Below the pieces are notes generated by a model that was given only the letters and a program-made list of their open reading frames with translations, ran no database searches and was not told the origin of the DNA. A stretch of 16,614 nt of DNA from the NCBI GenBank assembly GCA_964648365.1, contig CAZYLK010000139.1:1-16614 (forward strand), read 5' to 3'. This document shows, piece after piece, positions 1-6,812 of this stretch; position 1 is the first letter of the stretch, and each line of letters begins with the position of its first letter. Both the position numbers and the translations under genes were made by a program. This DNA is from SURF-32 sp964648365 (GTDB lineage: Bacteria; Planctomycetota; Phycisphaerae; UBA1845).

Positions 1-180
1 GCTCGCAGGCGTTGTCCAACCGCGGAGGACGCGAGCGCGCGGAGGAAAGTGCGGTAGCAAGGACGAGCCGCACCGCCGAGTAGTCTTCTCGTGGCTTCTT
101 CCCCCGGTAGCTCAGTGGCCCGTGCCTTCTTCCCCCTTTGTGCCTCCGCGCCTGACTGCCTCCGTGCCTCTCTTCCCCTT

Positions 181-220
181 CGTGGCTCCGTGGCTCCGTG
201 GCTCCGTCGCTCCGTGGCTT
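181..220. repeat. 8-bp tandem repeat, five copies of CGTGGCTC
   Basis: Five head-to-tail 8-bp units run from 181 to 220: three exact CGTGGCTC copies, one CGTCGCTC and one CGTGGCTT. Degenerate units extend the periodicity back to about 140. The array lies about 30 bp upstream of the predicted -35 box of the antiporter promoter. It is a simple-sequence tract prone to copy-number change. Nothing indicates a coding role. Confidence 0.85.
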
Positions 221-249
221 CCTCTCCCGCGTCCCCACCGATTTTTACG

Positions 250-278
250 TTGACCGCGCCGAATGCGGCGTTTACAAG
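250..278 (+). promoter_or_regulatory. Predicted sigma70 promoter of the NhaC-type antiporter gene
   Basis: TTGACC at 250-255 matches the -35 consensus at 5 of 6 positions. TACAAG at 273-278 matches the -10 consensus at 4 of 6, and the spacer is exactly 17 bp. Transcription would start near 285 and leave a leader of about 55 nt before the ATG at 341. The spacer contains a short perfect inverted repeat, CGCCG-AATG-CGGCG at 257-270, which could be an operator. The promoter also argues against translation starting at the in-frame ATG at 263, which lies inside it. Confidence 0.5.
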
Positions 279-340
279 ATGCACCCGGTTCACGAGAAGA
301 AACGTCCGCAATTCACCATCGGATCGGGTCTCGGAGCGGA

Positions 341-2356
341 ATGGCGATGAGCAATCGAATGAAACGGAATCGCACACCCATGAGCGGCTGGCGGTGGATG
401 GCGGCCGCCGCGGTCGTGACGACGGCCCTGACGCTGACCGTCCAGAGCCGCGCGACGCTCGACCCGATCCCGCCTGCCGCGGCCGCCACCCTGGCCGGCT
501 CGCTGGCTCAACAGGACGAAGGTACACCCGAAACGCAAGCACAGCCTGCCCCTGCGGAGGGTGAGGCCGGCCCGATCGAGACCGCGCCTACCGACAAGCC
601 GCTTTCCGAGATCACCAGCTTTGACCCCGCGTGGCAGGTCTTCGTCCCGCCGCTGGCCGCGATCCTGCTCGCGATCATCTTCCGCGCCGTCGTCCCCGCC
701 CTGTTCATCGGCGTCCTGATCGGCAGCTACATGATGCTGCCCGAGATGATCGGCACGCCCTACTACGCCACCGTCGGAAGCATCCAGGACGCCCCGCTTT
801 TCATCATGAACGGCTTCCGGGCGACCGTAGAGCAGTACATCATCGGTGGCATCGTCGAAGGAGATGGAGGTAGCTACAACCACGCGACGATCATCGTCTT
901 CACGATGGCCATCGGCTTCATGATCGGCGTCATGGGCCGCAACGGCGGCACCAGCGGGATGGTGCAACTGGTCGCGGGGGAAACGAAGTCGCGCCGCCGG
1001 GGCGCTCTGACGGCCTGGCTGTCCGGCATGTTCGTATTCTTCGATGACTATGCGAACGCCATGATCGTCGGCCCGACGATGGCGCCCGTATTTGACCGGC
1101 TCAAACTGTCCCGCGCGAAGCTCGCCTATATCGTCGATTCAACCGCCGCTCCGGTCGCCTCGGTGCTCCTGGGAACCTGGGTGGGCGCCGAAATTGACTA
1201 CATCAACAACGGGCTGAATCTACTGGCAGCCTCACCCGGCGGAACGCCCGAATTCCTGATGACCGACGGACAGACCGCCGTGGGCGCCATGAGCCTGTTC
1301 TGGCAGAGCGTTCCCTACAGGTTCTACGCGCTCTTTGCGATCATCGCGGTGTTTCTGGTGGCGCTGCTGTGTCGCGACTTCGGCCCGATGAAAAAGTCAG
1401 AGACGGCCGCACTGGCCGCGCTGGATGACGGCCGAGGTCGCGCGAAGGTCGTCCACGAGGAAACGGTGGCGACGCCCCGCTGGTGGCTGGGATTGCTGCC
1501 GGTGCTGACGCTGCTGGGCGTGACGATTGCCATACTGTATCAGACGGGCGTCGCGGTCGCCGTGGAAGCCGGCACGCTCAGCGACTCCATGTCCATCGTC
1601 GGGCGATTGACCACGATCCTGGACGGCGCCGATCCCTACCGGTCGATCCTCTACGGCGCCGTCGCCGCGGCGACGCTGGCGATGGTTCTGACCCTCGTGA
1701 CGCGGGCGTGCTCGATTCGAGACGCGGCCGACGCCGGTCTGGACGGCATGACCCGCGTGTCAGGCGCGCTCGTCATCCTCGCATTGGCCTGGGCGCTGTC
1801 GAAAGTGGCGGAGGACTTGAAGCTCGGCGAGGTCGTCGGTTTCTACCTCCAGCACCACGGGTTCCCGCCGCTCTGGCTGCCCGTGGCCATTTTCACCTCC
1901 GCGGCCATCGTCTCCTTCGCGACGGGCACGTCGTGGGGCACGATGGGAATTCTGACACCGGTCGCGGTCCAGATCGGGGCACAGTTTGCGGCCACCTCGG
2001 GCAGCGCTGACCCGATGTCGCTCTTCCTCTCCTGCGTCGGCGCGGTTCTGGCCGGGGCGGTCTTTGGCGATCACTGCTCGCCGATCAGCGATACGACGGT
2101 GCTATCGTCCCTGGCCAGCGGCTGCCGCCACGAGGAGCACGTCTGGACGCAGATGCCCTACGCCGTTGTGACCGCCCTGGTGGCCGTGGGCTGCGGCAAC
2201 GTCGTCTGCGACGTGTACAACCAGCCGTGGTATTACGGCCTGGGCGCCGGCACGGTCCTGCTCTTCCTGGTCTTCCTGATCTTCGGCCGCCGCCCGAAGC
2301 CGCCGCAGACGACCGGCCCGCGCTCGATCGTTCCCAAGTACGTCGAGACGGCGTGA
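341..2356 (+). CDS. NhaC-family Na+/H+ antiporter with N-terminal extension
   Basis: This predicted inner-membrane secondary transporter of the NhaC / ion transporter superfamily probably exchanges Na+ for H+; the substrate is inferred from family. The 671-residue product has about a dozen hydrophobic segments. Family-type polar motifs in the membrane are FFDDYAN (233-239), ATGTSWGTMGIL (527-538) and GDHCSPISDTT (576-586). The start at 341 is chosen because it follows GGAG (333-336) and lies downstream of the predicted promoter; 347 is an alternative ATG. Unusually, a signal-peptide-like segment (about residues 17-35) and an Ala/Pro/Glu/Gln-rich linker (about 36-95) precede the first transporter helix. 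The protein is also longer than typical NhaC proteins of roughly 450-550 residues. It appears monocistronic. Family assignment is firm; substrate is not. Confidence 0.88.
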   Translation: MAMSNRMKRNRTPMSGWRWMAAAAVVTTALTLTVQSRATLDPIPPAAAATLAGSLAQQDEGTPETQAQPAPAEGEAGPIETAPTDKPLSEITSFDPAWQVFVPPLAAILLAIIFRAVVPALFIGVLIGSYMMLPEMIGTPYYATVGSIQDAPLFIMNGFRATVEQYIIGGIVEGDGGSYNHATIIVFTMAIGFMIGVMGRNGGTSGMVQLVAGETKSRRRGALTAWLSGMFVFFDDYANAMIVGPTMAPVFDRLKLSRAKLAYIVDSTAAPVASVLLGTWVGAEIDYINNGLNLLAASPGGTPEFLMTDGQTAVGAMSLFWQSVPYRFYALFAIIAVFLVALLCRDFGPMKKSETAALAALDDGRGRAKVVHEETVATPRWWLGLLPVLTLLGVTIAILYQTGVAVAVEAGTLSDSMSIVGRLTTILDGADPYRSILYGAVAAATLAMVLTLVTRACSIRDAADAGLDGMTRVSGALVILALAWALSKVAEDLKLGEVVGFYLQHHGFPPLWLPVAIFTSAAIVSFATGTSWGTMGILTPVAVQIGAQFAATSGSADPMSLFLSCVGAVLAGAVFGDHCSPISDTTVLSSLASGCRHEEHVWTQMPYAVVTALVAVGCGNVVCDVYNQPWYYGLGAGTVLLFLVFLIFGRRPKPPQTTGPRSIVPKYVETA

Positions 2357-2398
2357 GCCGCGGCCGCCGGAAGTCCCCGTCGAGCGGAGCCACGGCGA

Positions 2399-2424
2399 CG
2401 CCGAGATACCGCCGCGGCTCGGCG
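2399..2424 (+). terminator. Candidate terminator hairpin after the antiporter
   Basis: CGCCGAG (2399-2405) pairs perfectly with CTCGGCG (2418-2424) around a 12-nt loop, 42 nt after the antiporter stop codon. No T-run follows, so intrinsic termination is uncertain. It may simply be one of many GC-rich hairpins in this genome. Confidence 0.25.
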
Positions 2425-2540
2425 GCGCCTCGTGCAAACTGAGGCAAATAACGCATCTCACCGGCCCTGGCGCCCGCGAATTCGCGTCCCGCACGGCGCC
2501 GGGCGGGTTCCGCGAATGCCGGGCGATTCGCGCCGGCGGC

Positions 2541-2569
2541 TTGGCTACGACCGAAAATGAGGCTAGACT
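2541..2569 (+). promoter_or_regulatory. Predicted sigma70 promoter of the Hc1-like gene
   Basis: TTGGCT (2541-2546) and TAGACT (2564-2569) each match the sigma70 consensus at 4 of 6 positions and are separated by exactly 17 bp. The spacer contains the only A-rich stretch in this gap (GAAAATGA). Transcription would start near 2576 and give a leader of about 65 nt. A short GCGGGT/ACCCGC hairpin lies just inside the leader (about 2579-2591). GGAG at 2627-2630 is the likely ribosome-binding site. Confidence 0.45.
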
Positions 2570-2640
2570 AGGCGTGGCGCGGGTTACCCGCATGGACAGT
2601 TTTCGGCGATCTGGCGCATATCGAGTGGAGTTGAATCAGC

Positions 2641-2829
2641 ATGCAGGAATTTGATGAACTCAAGCGGCTCATTGAGGAAGTGGAAGACGACGTAGCGAAG
2701 GCGCTGGGCGGCAACAAGGCCGCCGGCACCCGCGTCCGTAAGGCCATGCAGCAGGTCAAATCGGTCGCCCAGGACGTGCGAAAGAAGATCCTGGAGACGC
2801 GGTCCGCCGAAGGCGCGGCCCAGTCGTAA
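2641..2829 (+). CDS. Small histone H1/Hc1-like DNA-binding protein
   Basis: This 62-residue highly charged helical protein resembles the N-terminal domain of the chlamydial histone-like protein Hc1. The shared signature is an acidic N-terminal helix (ELKRLIEEVEDDVAKAL, about 6-22), then GNKAAGTRVRKAM (24-36) and a basic C-terminal helix ending near VRKKI. Chlamydial Hc1 has the comparable core GNKAAAQRVRTE, recalled from memory. Hc1 condenses chromatin in elementary bodies, but this protein lacks the long Lys/Ala-rich tail that does most of that condensing. It may therefore be a small nucleoid-associated protein rather than a condensing histone. It has its own predicted promoter and a strong hairpin downstream, so it looks monocistronic. 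Confidence 0.75.
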   Translation: MQEFDELKRLIEEVEDDVAKALGGNKAAGTRVRKAMQQVKSVAQDVRKKILETRSAEGAAQS

Positions 2830-2863
2830 GTCCGGTCGTGATCTGGACTAACGGACAATGCAG

Positions 2864-2906
2864 GACACCGCCTCCGTCGGCGCTTCCGCCGGCGGAGTTC
2901 GGTGTC
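2864..2906 (+). terminator. Long bipartite hairpin between the Hc1-like and FabZ-like genes
   Basis: The outer stem GACACCG (2864-2870) pairs with CGGTGTC (2900-2906). The inner stem CTCCGTCGGCG (2872-2882) pairs with CGCCGGCGGAG (2887-2897) with one G-U pair, closing a CTTC loop. Only a 1-nt/2-nt internal loop interrupts the 18 base pairs. It begins 34 nt after the Hc1-like stop. There is no downstream T-run, so it could end transcription by another route, stabilise the mRNA 3' end, or structure the leader of the next gene. Confidence 0.45.
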
Positions 2907-3048
2907 GGTTCGGCGCACGCCTGCGGCGCCGCGCATTGATGGCGGGGCTGCCGGGCGGGCGGCCCTCGCGCTCCTCCACCTCCTCGACGTCCACGCCGTC
3001 CCGACCCGGACAGGATCTCGCCCGAACAGCCCGCCTGGAAGCTCGCCT

Positions 3049-3540
3049 ATGCCGCCGCCCACGCTCTTTGATCTGACCGGAATCGATCTGAACCGCGAGA
3101 CGCTCTCCCGCAAGCAGATCTACGATCGTTATCTGTTACAGCGTCACGAGTTCATGCTGCTCGACGCAATCTGTTACGCCGACGTGGCTTCGGGATTCTT
3201 GATCAGCCGGTGCGACGTACGCCCGGATGACTGGTGGGTCCGCGGCCACGTTCCCGGCCGCCCGCTCCTGCCGGGCGTACTCATGCTGGAGGCGGCCGCC
3301 CAGACCGCCAACGTCAACGTATCCATGGTCGAGCCCGCGGCCGGCGCAGACCGCGGATTCGTCGGGTTCGGCGGCGTGGAGGCGTGCAAGTTCCGCGAAG
3401 CCGTCGTCCCGCCTGCCCGTCTTTATATCCTCGCCGTCACCCTCGAAAACCGACCGCGCCGCTTCATCTGCAAGACCCAGGGCCTGGTGGACAACCGCAT
3501 GGTGTTCGAGGCGACGATCAGCGGCATGGCCATGAAGTAG
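3049..3540 (+). CDS. FabZ-like 3-hydroxyacyl-ACP dehydratase (hotdog fold)
   Basis: This 163-residue protein resembles FabZ, which removes water from (3R)-hydroxyacyl-ACP in type II fatty-acid synthesis in the cytoplasm. The FabZ active-site motif is clear: HVPGRPLLPGVLMLE places His67 and Glu81 fourteen residues apart, as in the E. coli catalytic His/Glu pair. The ATG at 3049 is chosen because GGAAG lies at 3037-3041 with a 7-nt spacer and the protein length then fits the family. The frame is open further upstream, but that stretch is low-complexity. The N-terminal 40 residues diverge from E. coli FabZ. No other fatty-acid genes are adjacent, so it may be a second FabZ paralogue or a dehydratase for a specialised acyl chain; I therefore give no gene symbol. 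Confidence 0.85.
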   Translation: MPPPTLFDLTGIDLNRETLSRKQIYDRYLLQRHEFMLLDAICYADVASGFLISRCDVRPDDWWVRGHVPGRPLLPGVLMLEAAAQTANVNVSMVEPAAGADRGFVGFGGVEACKFREAVVPPARLYILAVTLENRPRRFICKTQGLVDNRMVFEATISGMAMK

Positions 3541-3577
3541 GCGCGTGGCCTGTTTCACCGGGCCGCACGGTACGCCG

Positions 3578-5503
3578 TCACTCACCTCGGTCGGCAATCC
3601 ACCTCCGCGCCCGTTCGACGACCGTGCTCGGATAGGCTTCGCGCTCAAGCACGCGCAACGCGTTTCTGGATTCCGCCCGGCCCGGACGCAGTCGATAGTC
3701 GAACGTCATCCCTTCGGTGGAGAGGTTTTCCTGGAAGTGGTAATTGGCCCCGCGAACGTCGTCGGCCAGCCGGGTCAACTCCCGCTCGTGCGTCGCGAGC
3801 AAGTAGAAGTTCGGCAGGCCCAGCAGGTGTTCAACGACGGCGACGCCGGCCGCCACCTGCTCGGCCGAGTTCGTCCCGCGGAACGGCTCGTCAATCGCGC
3901 CGAGAATCGGTGCCTCGCCTTCCGGCGGCTGAATCATCCGCTTCAACTGCCGCACTTCGGCGAGGAAGTAGCTCTCGTGCCGGGCCAGATTGTCGCGCGC
4001 CCGCAAATCCGTCACCAGGCGCACCGGCGACCACGTCATCCGCTCGGCCATGACGGCCGAACCCATCTGCGCCAGCAGCGTGTTGGTACAGACCATGCGT
4101 AGAAACGTGCTCTTACCCGCCATGTTCGACCCGGTGACGATCCACACGTGGAGTTGCGGATCGAGCCGCAGCCGATTGGCCACGACCTCGGCAGGCTCAA
4201 CCAGCGGGTGTCGGCCCGCTTCGATCTCGATCCCCGGTCTATCGCTCAGGATCGGATAGCACACCGGTCCGCCGTCGCGCGATTCGGCCGGCAGGCACGC
4301 CAGGCTGGCCAGCATCTCCAGCTCGGCCATCGCGGAGAGTGCCTCCATAAACGTCTCACGGTGCGGAGCGACGCGCCCGACGATCGACTGAGCCACGTGC
4401 AGATCGTAGAAGAACACGATGTTGCACAGCACGTGGAACATTCCGCCGGCCTCCGTCCAGCCCAGGCGGCGCGCCACGGTCGGCAGCAGATCCGGCCGCG
4501 TCACGTCCGCGAAGGCGGACCGCAGCGTACCCAGCGTGCCGTCACCGGGCAGGAGCTCCCGACCGCGGACGCAGACGTCGAGCAGTGCCCGCGCGGCCGG
4601 GCCGGTATTCCGCCAGTCATGCAACACCCGGTCGAGCCGCGCCCGCCAGCCGCCGTAGAGTGCCATGTTGACCAACCCGAGCGCGATCGCGACATAGACA
4701 AGAGAGTAGATACCGCCGGCCGCGAAGACGGCCATGATGAGCATCGCCAGCGCGCATATCACGCCCCAGGTGCGCATGAGCTTAATCGTGACCGGGTTTC
4801 CCAACGGCTCGGCCGTCGCCGCCGCACGGGCAAGGCCCTTCAGCAGCGCGTCGAATGATCGCTGCCCCGCCAGGGCCGCCATCAGCGCGATCCGATCGGC
4901 GGACCGCTCATCGAGCCAGCGAACCGCCGCCTGCCGCCGCCGAATCGCATCCGATGACAGGAGCGCGTGATCGATAGCGTGCGCCATTCGGCGAGCGCCG
5001 AACACGGTCGAAGACCTGTTCAACAGCCCGAAGACACCGACCGGCTCGGCAAACAGATCAAGGTCATCGCGTTCCTGACCCGTCATGGACCAGGTCGGAC
5101 CGTCATCGACAATGGGAGGCAGGTCCGGCGCATCCCGCAGCTCATCCTCCCTGATCCGCTCGCGACGGATCACGACGGGACGCCCTCCGCACCGCCGCCC
5201 GGCCTCGTCGATCATCAGCAATCGGCCGTCGTCGAACTCGCGCGCTGCACGGACCCTCCGGTGCCGGCGTACGGTGGCGGCAAACAGCATCAACAGCGCG
5301 ATCGCCGAGAGCGCAGCGACGCCTGGCGACTCGCGGAATGGATACCAGACCCACACCGCAGCCGCGAAGGTCGCAAGACGCGACCATGACCAGCGGTGTT
5401 CCGCCGCCCGCAATGCGTCGCGATCGACGACCACGCTGGCACGATGAGCGCGCAGCCAGTCGGCGTATCGATCCGTCGGTATCCTGCCCGGCGTTTCATC
5501 CAT
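3578..5503 (-). CDS. Membrane-anchored MutS-family ATPase
   Basis: This 641-residue protein carries a C-terminal MutS ATPase domain. Walker A is GSNMAGKST (458-466), Walker B is ILGAIDEP (533-540), followed by FRGTNSAEQ (541-549) and the late motif LLATHE (568-573). It lacks the N-terminal mismatch-recognition domain of true MutS. Instead it has one or two hydrophobic segments near 43-78 and a helical pair near 247-283, then a lever-like helical region (about 290-440). It is therefore unlikely to do canonical mismatch repair; a membrane-associated ATP-dependent role on DNA is inferred. Similar 'MutS-related' proteins are known in several phyla. The ATG at 5503 is preferred because an upstream frame extension to 5587 is low-complexity. 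It converges on the FabZ-like gene with 37 bp between stops. Confidence 0.82.
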   Translation of the reverse strand: MDETPGRIPTDRYADWLRAHRASVVVDRDALRAAEHRWSWSRLATFAAAVWVWYPFRESPGVAALSAIALLMLFAATVRRHRRVRAAREFDDGRLLMIDEAGRRCGGRPVVIRRERIREDELRDAPDLPPIVDDGPTWSMTGQERDDLDLFAEPVGVFGLLNRSSTVFGARRMAHAIDHALLSSDAIRRRQAAVRWLDERSADRIALMAALAGQRSFDALLKGLARAAATAEPLGNPVTIKLMRTWGVICALAMLIMAVFAAGGIYSLVYVAIALGLVNMALYGGWRARLDRVLHDWRNTGPAARALLDVCVRGRELLPGDGTLGTLRSAFADVTRPDLLPTVARRLGWTEAGGMFHVLCNIVFFYDLHVAQSIVGRVAPHRETFMEALSAMAELEMLASLACLPAESRDGGPVCYPILSDRPGIEIEAGRHPLVEPAEVVANRLRLDPQLHVWIVTGSNMAGKSTFLRMVCTNTLLAQMGSAVMAERMTWSPVRLVTDLRARDNLARHESYFLAEVRQLKRMIQPPEGEAPILGAIDEPFRGTNSAEQVAAGVAVVEHLLGLPNFYLLATHERELTRLADDVRGANYHFQENLSTEGMTFDYRLRPGRAESRNALRVLEREAYPSTVVERARRWIADRGE

Positions 5504-5882
5504 GGCGGTCAGGGTAGGACGACACGGTTTCGGGTCAATCCACGTCGCAACCGCGAGGGTGCGTGACGCAATCCGCGGGGCTATCAAGCCGTCGGCGGCG
5601 CGCGTGGCACGGGCATCTTGCCCGTGATTGCGACTCGGTATTTGGCCGGCCTGGAGGGAAACTGCTCGACGTGAGATAGGCGCCTGCCGCCCTCCGAATC
5701 ACGGCCTGGAAGGCCGTGCCACGTTCGAGCGTGCCCGCCGGGTCTGACACGCACCCCAACCGTGAGGCGGGGCAGGCCGCCGTGTTGACAGTTCGTCGGA
5801 CCTGAACACGATTCGGCCAGCGGCGCCGGGCTCCGGATGGCGTGGATTGCCGGCCGGTGCGCCACGCGGGGCTCGATCCCAC
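5504..5882. other. Intergenic region between MutS-like and CDF genes
   Basis: This 379-bp gap separates two divergently transcribed genes, so it should contain both promoters. It holds the inverted-repeat element at 5603-5723. Towards the plus-strand gene there is a perfect -35 hexamer TTGACA at 5785-5790, but 17 bp downstream only ACGATT (5808-5813), a poor -10. No protein-coding frame here looks real. Confidence 0.6.
5603..5723. repeat. REP/BIME-like element: two hairpins with inverted outer ends
   Basis: Hairpin 1 is CACGGGCA-TCT-TGCCCGTG (5608-5626). Hairpin 2 is CACGGCCT-GGA-AGGCCGTG (5700-5718). Both have 8-bp perfect stems and 3-nt loops. The outer ends are also inverted copies, CGTGGCAC (5603-5610) and GTGCCACG (5716-5723), so the whole 121-bp unit has the design of a bacterial interspersed mosaic element or REP doublet. 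I see no second copy in this window and no transposase nearby. High genomic copy number would be needed to prove it is a dispersed repeat. Confidence 0.6.
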
Positions 5883-6812
5883 ATGGACTCAACCGACACC
5901 GCAGCGAGCCGGCCGGAACACGTTGCCCTGCTGGGGCTTGTGGCGAATACGACCCTGGCCGTCGGCAAGCTGCTGGCCGGAATGTTCGGTCACTCTTTCG
6001 CGCTGGTAGCAGACGCCGTCGAGTCGCTGGTCGATATCATCGGGTCGCTGGTGATCTGGGGCGGTCTGCGCTATGGCGGCCGGGCTCCCGACGAAGATCA
6101 TCCCTTTGGCCATGGCAAGGCCGAGGCGCTAGCTGCGCTGACCGTGGCGTGCATGGTGGTCGGCGCCGGCGCCGCCATCGCTGTTCAGTCGGTGCGGCAC
6201 ATCCTGACGCCGCACGTTTCGCCTGCGCCGTTCACACTGATCGTCCTGCTGGTCGTTGTCGTTCTCAAAGAAGGCTTGTATCGCATCGCACGGATGTCCG
6301 CGTCGGCATCCGGGAGTTCCGCTGGCTACGCCGACGCCTGGCACCACCGCTCGGACGCGATCACCTCGGCCTTCGCCTTCATCGGAATCGTCATCGCGTT
6401 GATCGGCGGACCCGCGTGGTCGCCGGCGGACGACTGGGCCGCATTGGCTGCGTCATTCGTGATTCTGTACAACGGGCTACGCCTGACGCGGGAGCCGTTC
6501 GGAGAACTGCTGGACCGAAACGCCCCTGACATTGCCAGCCGCGCGGCGGAGATCGCGCGGCAGCAACCCGGCGTCCTCGGCGTCGAGAAGCGGGATGCGC
6601 GCAAGCTGGGACGTTCGTATCGGGTCATCCTGCACGTGGAGGTCGCACCGTCGATGACCGTCGCCGAATCGCACGCGCTGACCGGACGGATCAAGCACGC
6701 GGTGATCCGCGATCAACGCAGCGTATCCTATGTGCTGATCCACATTGAACCCCACGCTACCGTTGGGGGAGGCGCGGTCGCCCCGGCGAACAAGCCGTGC
6801 CAGGCTGGCTAG
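5883..6812 (+). CDS. Cation diffusion facilitator (CDF) metal exporter
   Basis: This 309-residue inner-membrane protein belongs to the CDF family, which exports divalent metal ions in exchange for protons. About six transmembrane helices span residues 14-200. The expected metal ligands are present: TM2 has ADAVESLVD with Glu47 and Asp51 in the E. coli YiiP D45/D49 positions, and TM5 has HHRSD with His154 and Asp158 matching H153/D157. A DEDHPFGHGKAEALAAL segment (70-86) follows TM2, as is typical. The cytoplasmic ferredoxin-like dimerisation domain covers about 205-290. Glu instead of Asp at position 47 may affect ion choice (Zn, Fe, Mn or Co), which cannot be decided here. There is no clear ribosome-binding site before ATG 5883; an in-frame TTG at 5847 is the alternative. 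Its stop overlaps that of the converging gene. Confidence 0.9.
   Translation: MDSTDTAASRPEHVALLGLVANTTLAVGKLLAGMFGHSFALVADAVESLVDIIGSLVIWGGLRYGGRAPDEDHPFGHGKAEALAALTVACMVVGAGAAIAVQSVRHILTPHVSPAPFTLIVLLVVVVLKEGLYRIARMSASASGSSAGYADAWHHRSDAITSAFAFIGIVIALIGGPAWSPADDWAALAASFVILYNGLRLTREPFGELLDRNAPDIASRAAEIARQQPGVLGVEKRDARKLGRSYRVILHVEVAPSMTVAESHALTGRIKHAVIRDQRSVSYVLIHIEPHATVGGGAVAPANKPCQAG

Larger units (their letters stand above)
1..340. other. Left intergenic/upstream region with repeats and a promoter
   Basis: I see no convincing gene here. Short open frames are low-complexity Arg/Ser/Pro-rich readings of repeats. From about 88 to 225 the sequence is a degenerate 8-bp-periodic tract of CGTGGCTC/GTGCCTCC-like units, including two related blocks, GTGGCTTCTTCCCCC near 91 and GTGCCTTCTTCCCCC near 121. 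A sigma70-like promoter for the antiporter follows at 250-278. The first 83 bases could hold the end of an upstream gene: one frame ends with TAG at 81-83. Its 26 visible residues match nothing I know, so I do not call it. Confidence 0.6.

Noticed and set aside
38..75. RNase P RNA-like string GGAGGAAAGTGCGG
   Set aside because: The known core continues GAGGAAAGTCC and needs a partner P4 strand and further conserved blocks; none is seen in the next few hundred bases.
3..83. Possible C-terminal end of an upstream gene ending in TAG at 81-83
   Set aside because: Only 26 residues are visible, with no recognisable motif and Arg/Ala-rich composition that GC-rich noncoding DNA gives readily.
100..125. 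tRNA-like D-arm string GGTAGCTCAGTGG
   Set aside because: No acceptor stem, anticodon arm or T-arm (GGTTCGAATCC-like) follows at the right distance; the surrounding sequence is a pyrimidine-rich repeat.
263..340. Upstream ATG for the antiporter at 263
   Set aside because: It lies inside the predicted promoter, upstream of the -10 box; the added residues are not transporter-like.
4148..4858. Long plus-strand frame opposite the MutS-like gene
   Set aside because: It is the complementary reading of a clearly conserved ATPase domain; its own product has no recognisable motifs.
5785..5813. TTGACA at 5785-5790 as a full promoter for the CDF gene
   Set aside because: The -35 is perfect but no acceptable -10 is found 16-18 bp downstream (best ACGATT), so I kept it only as a remark.
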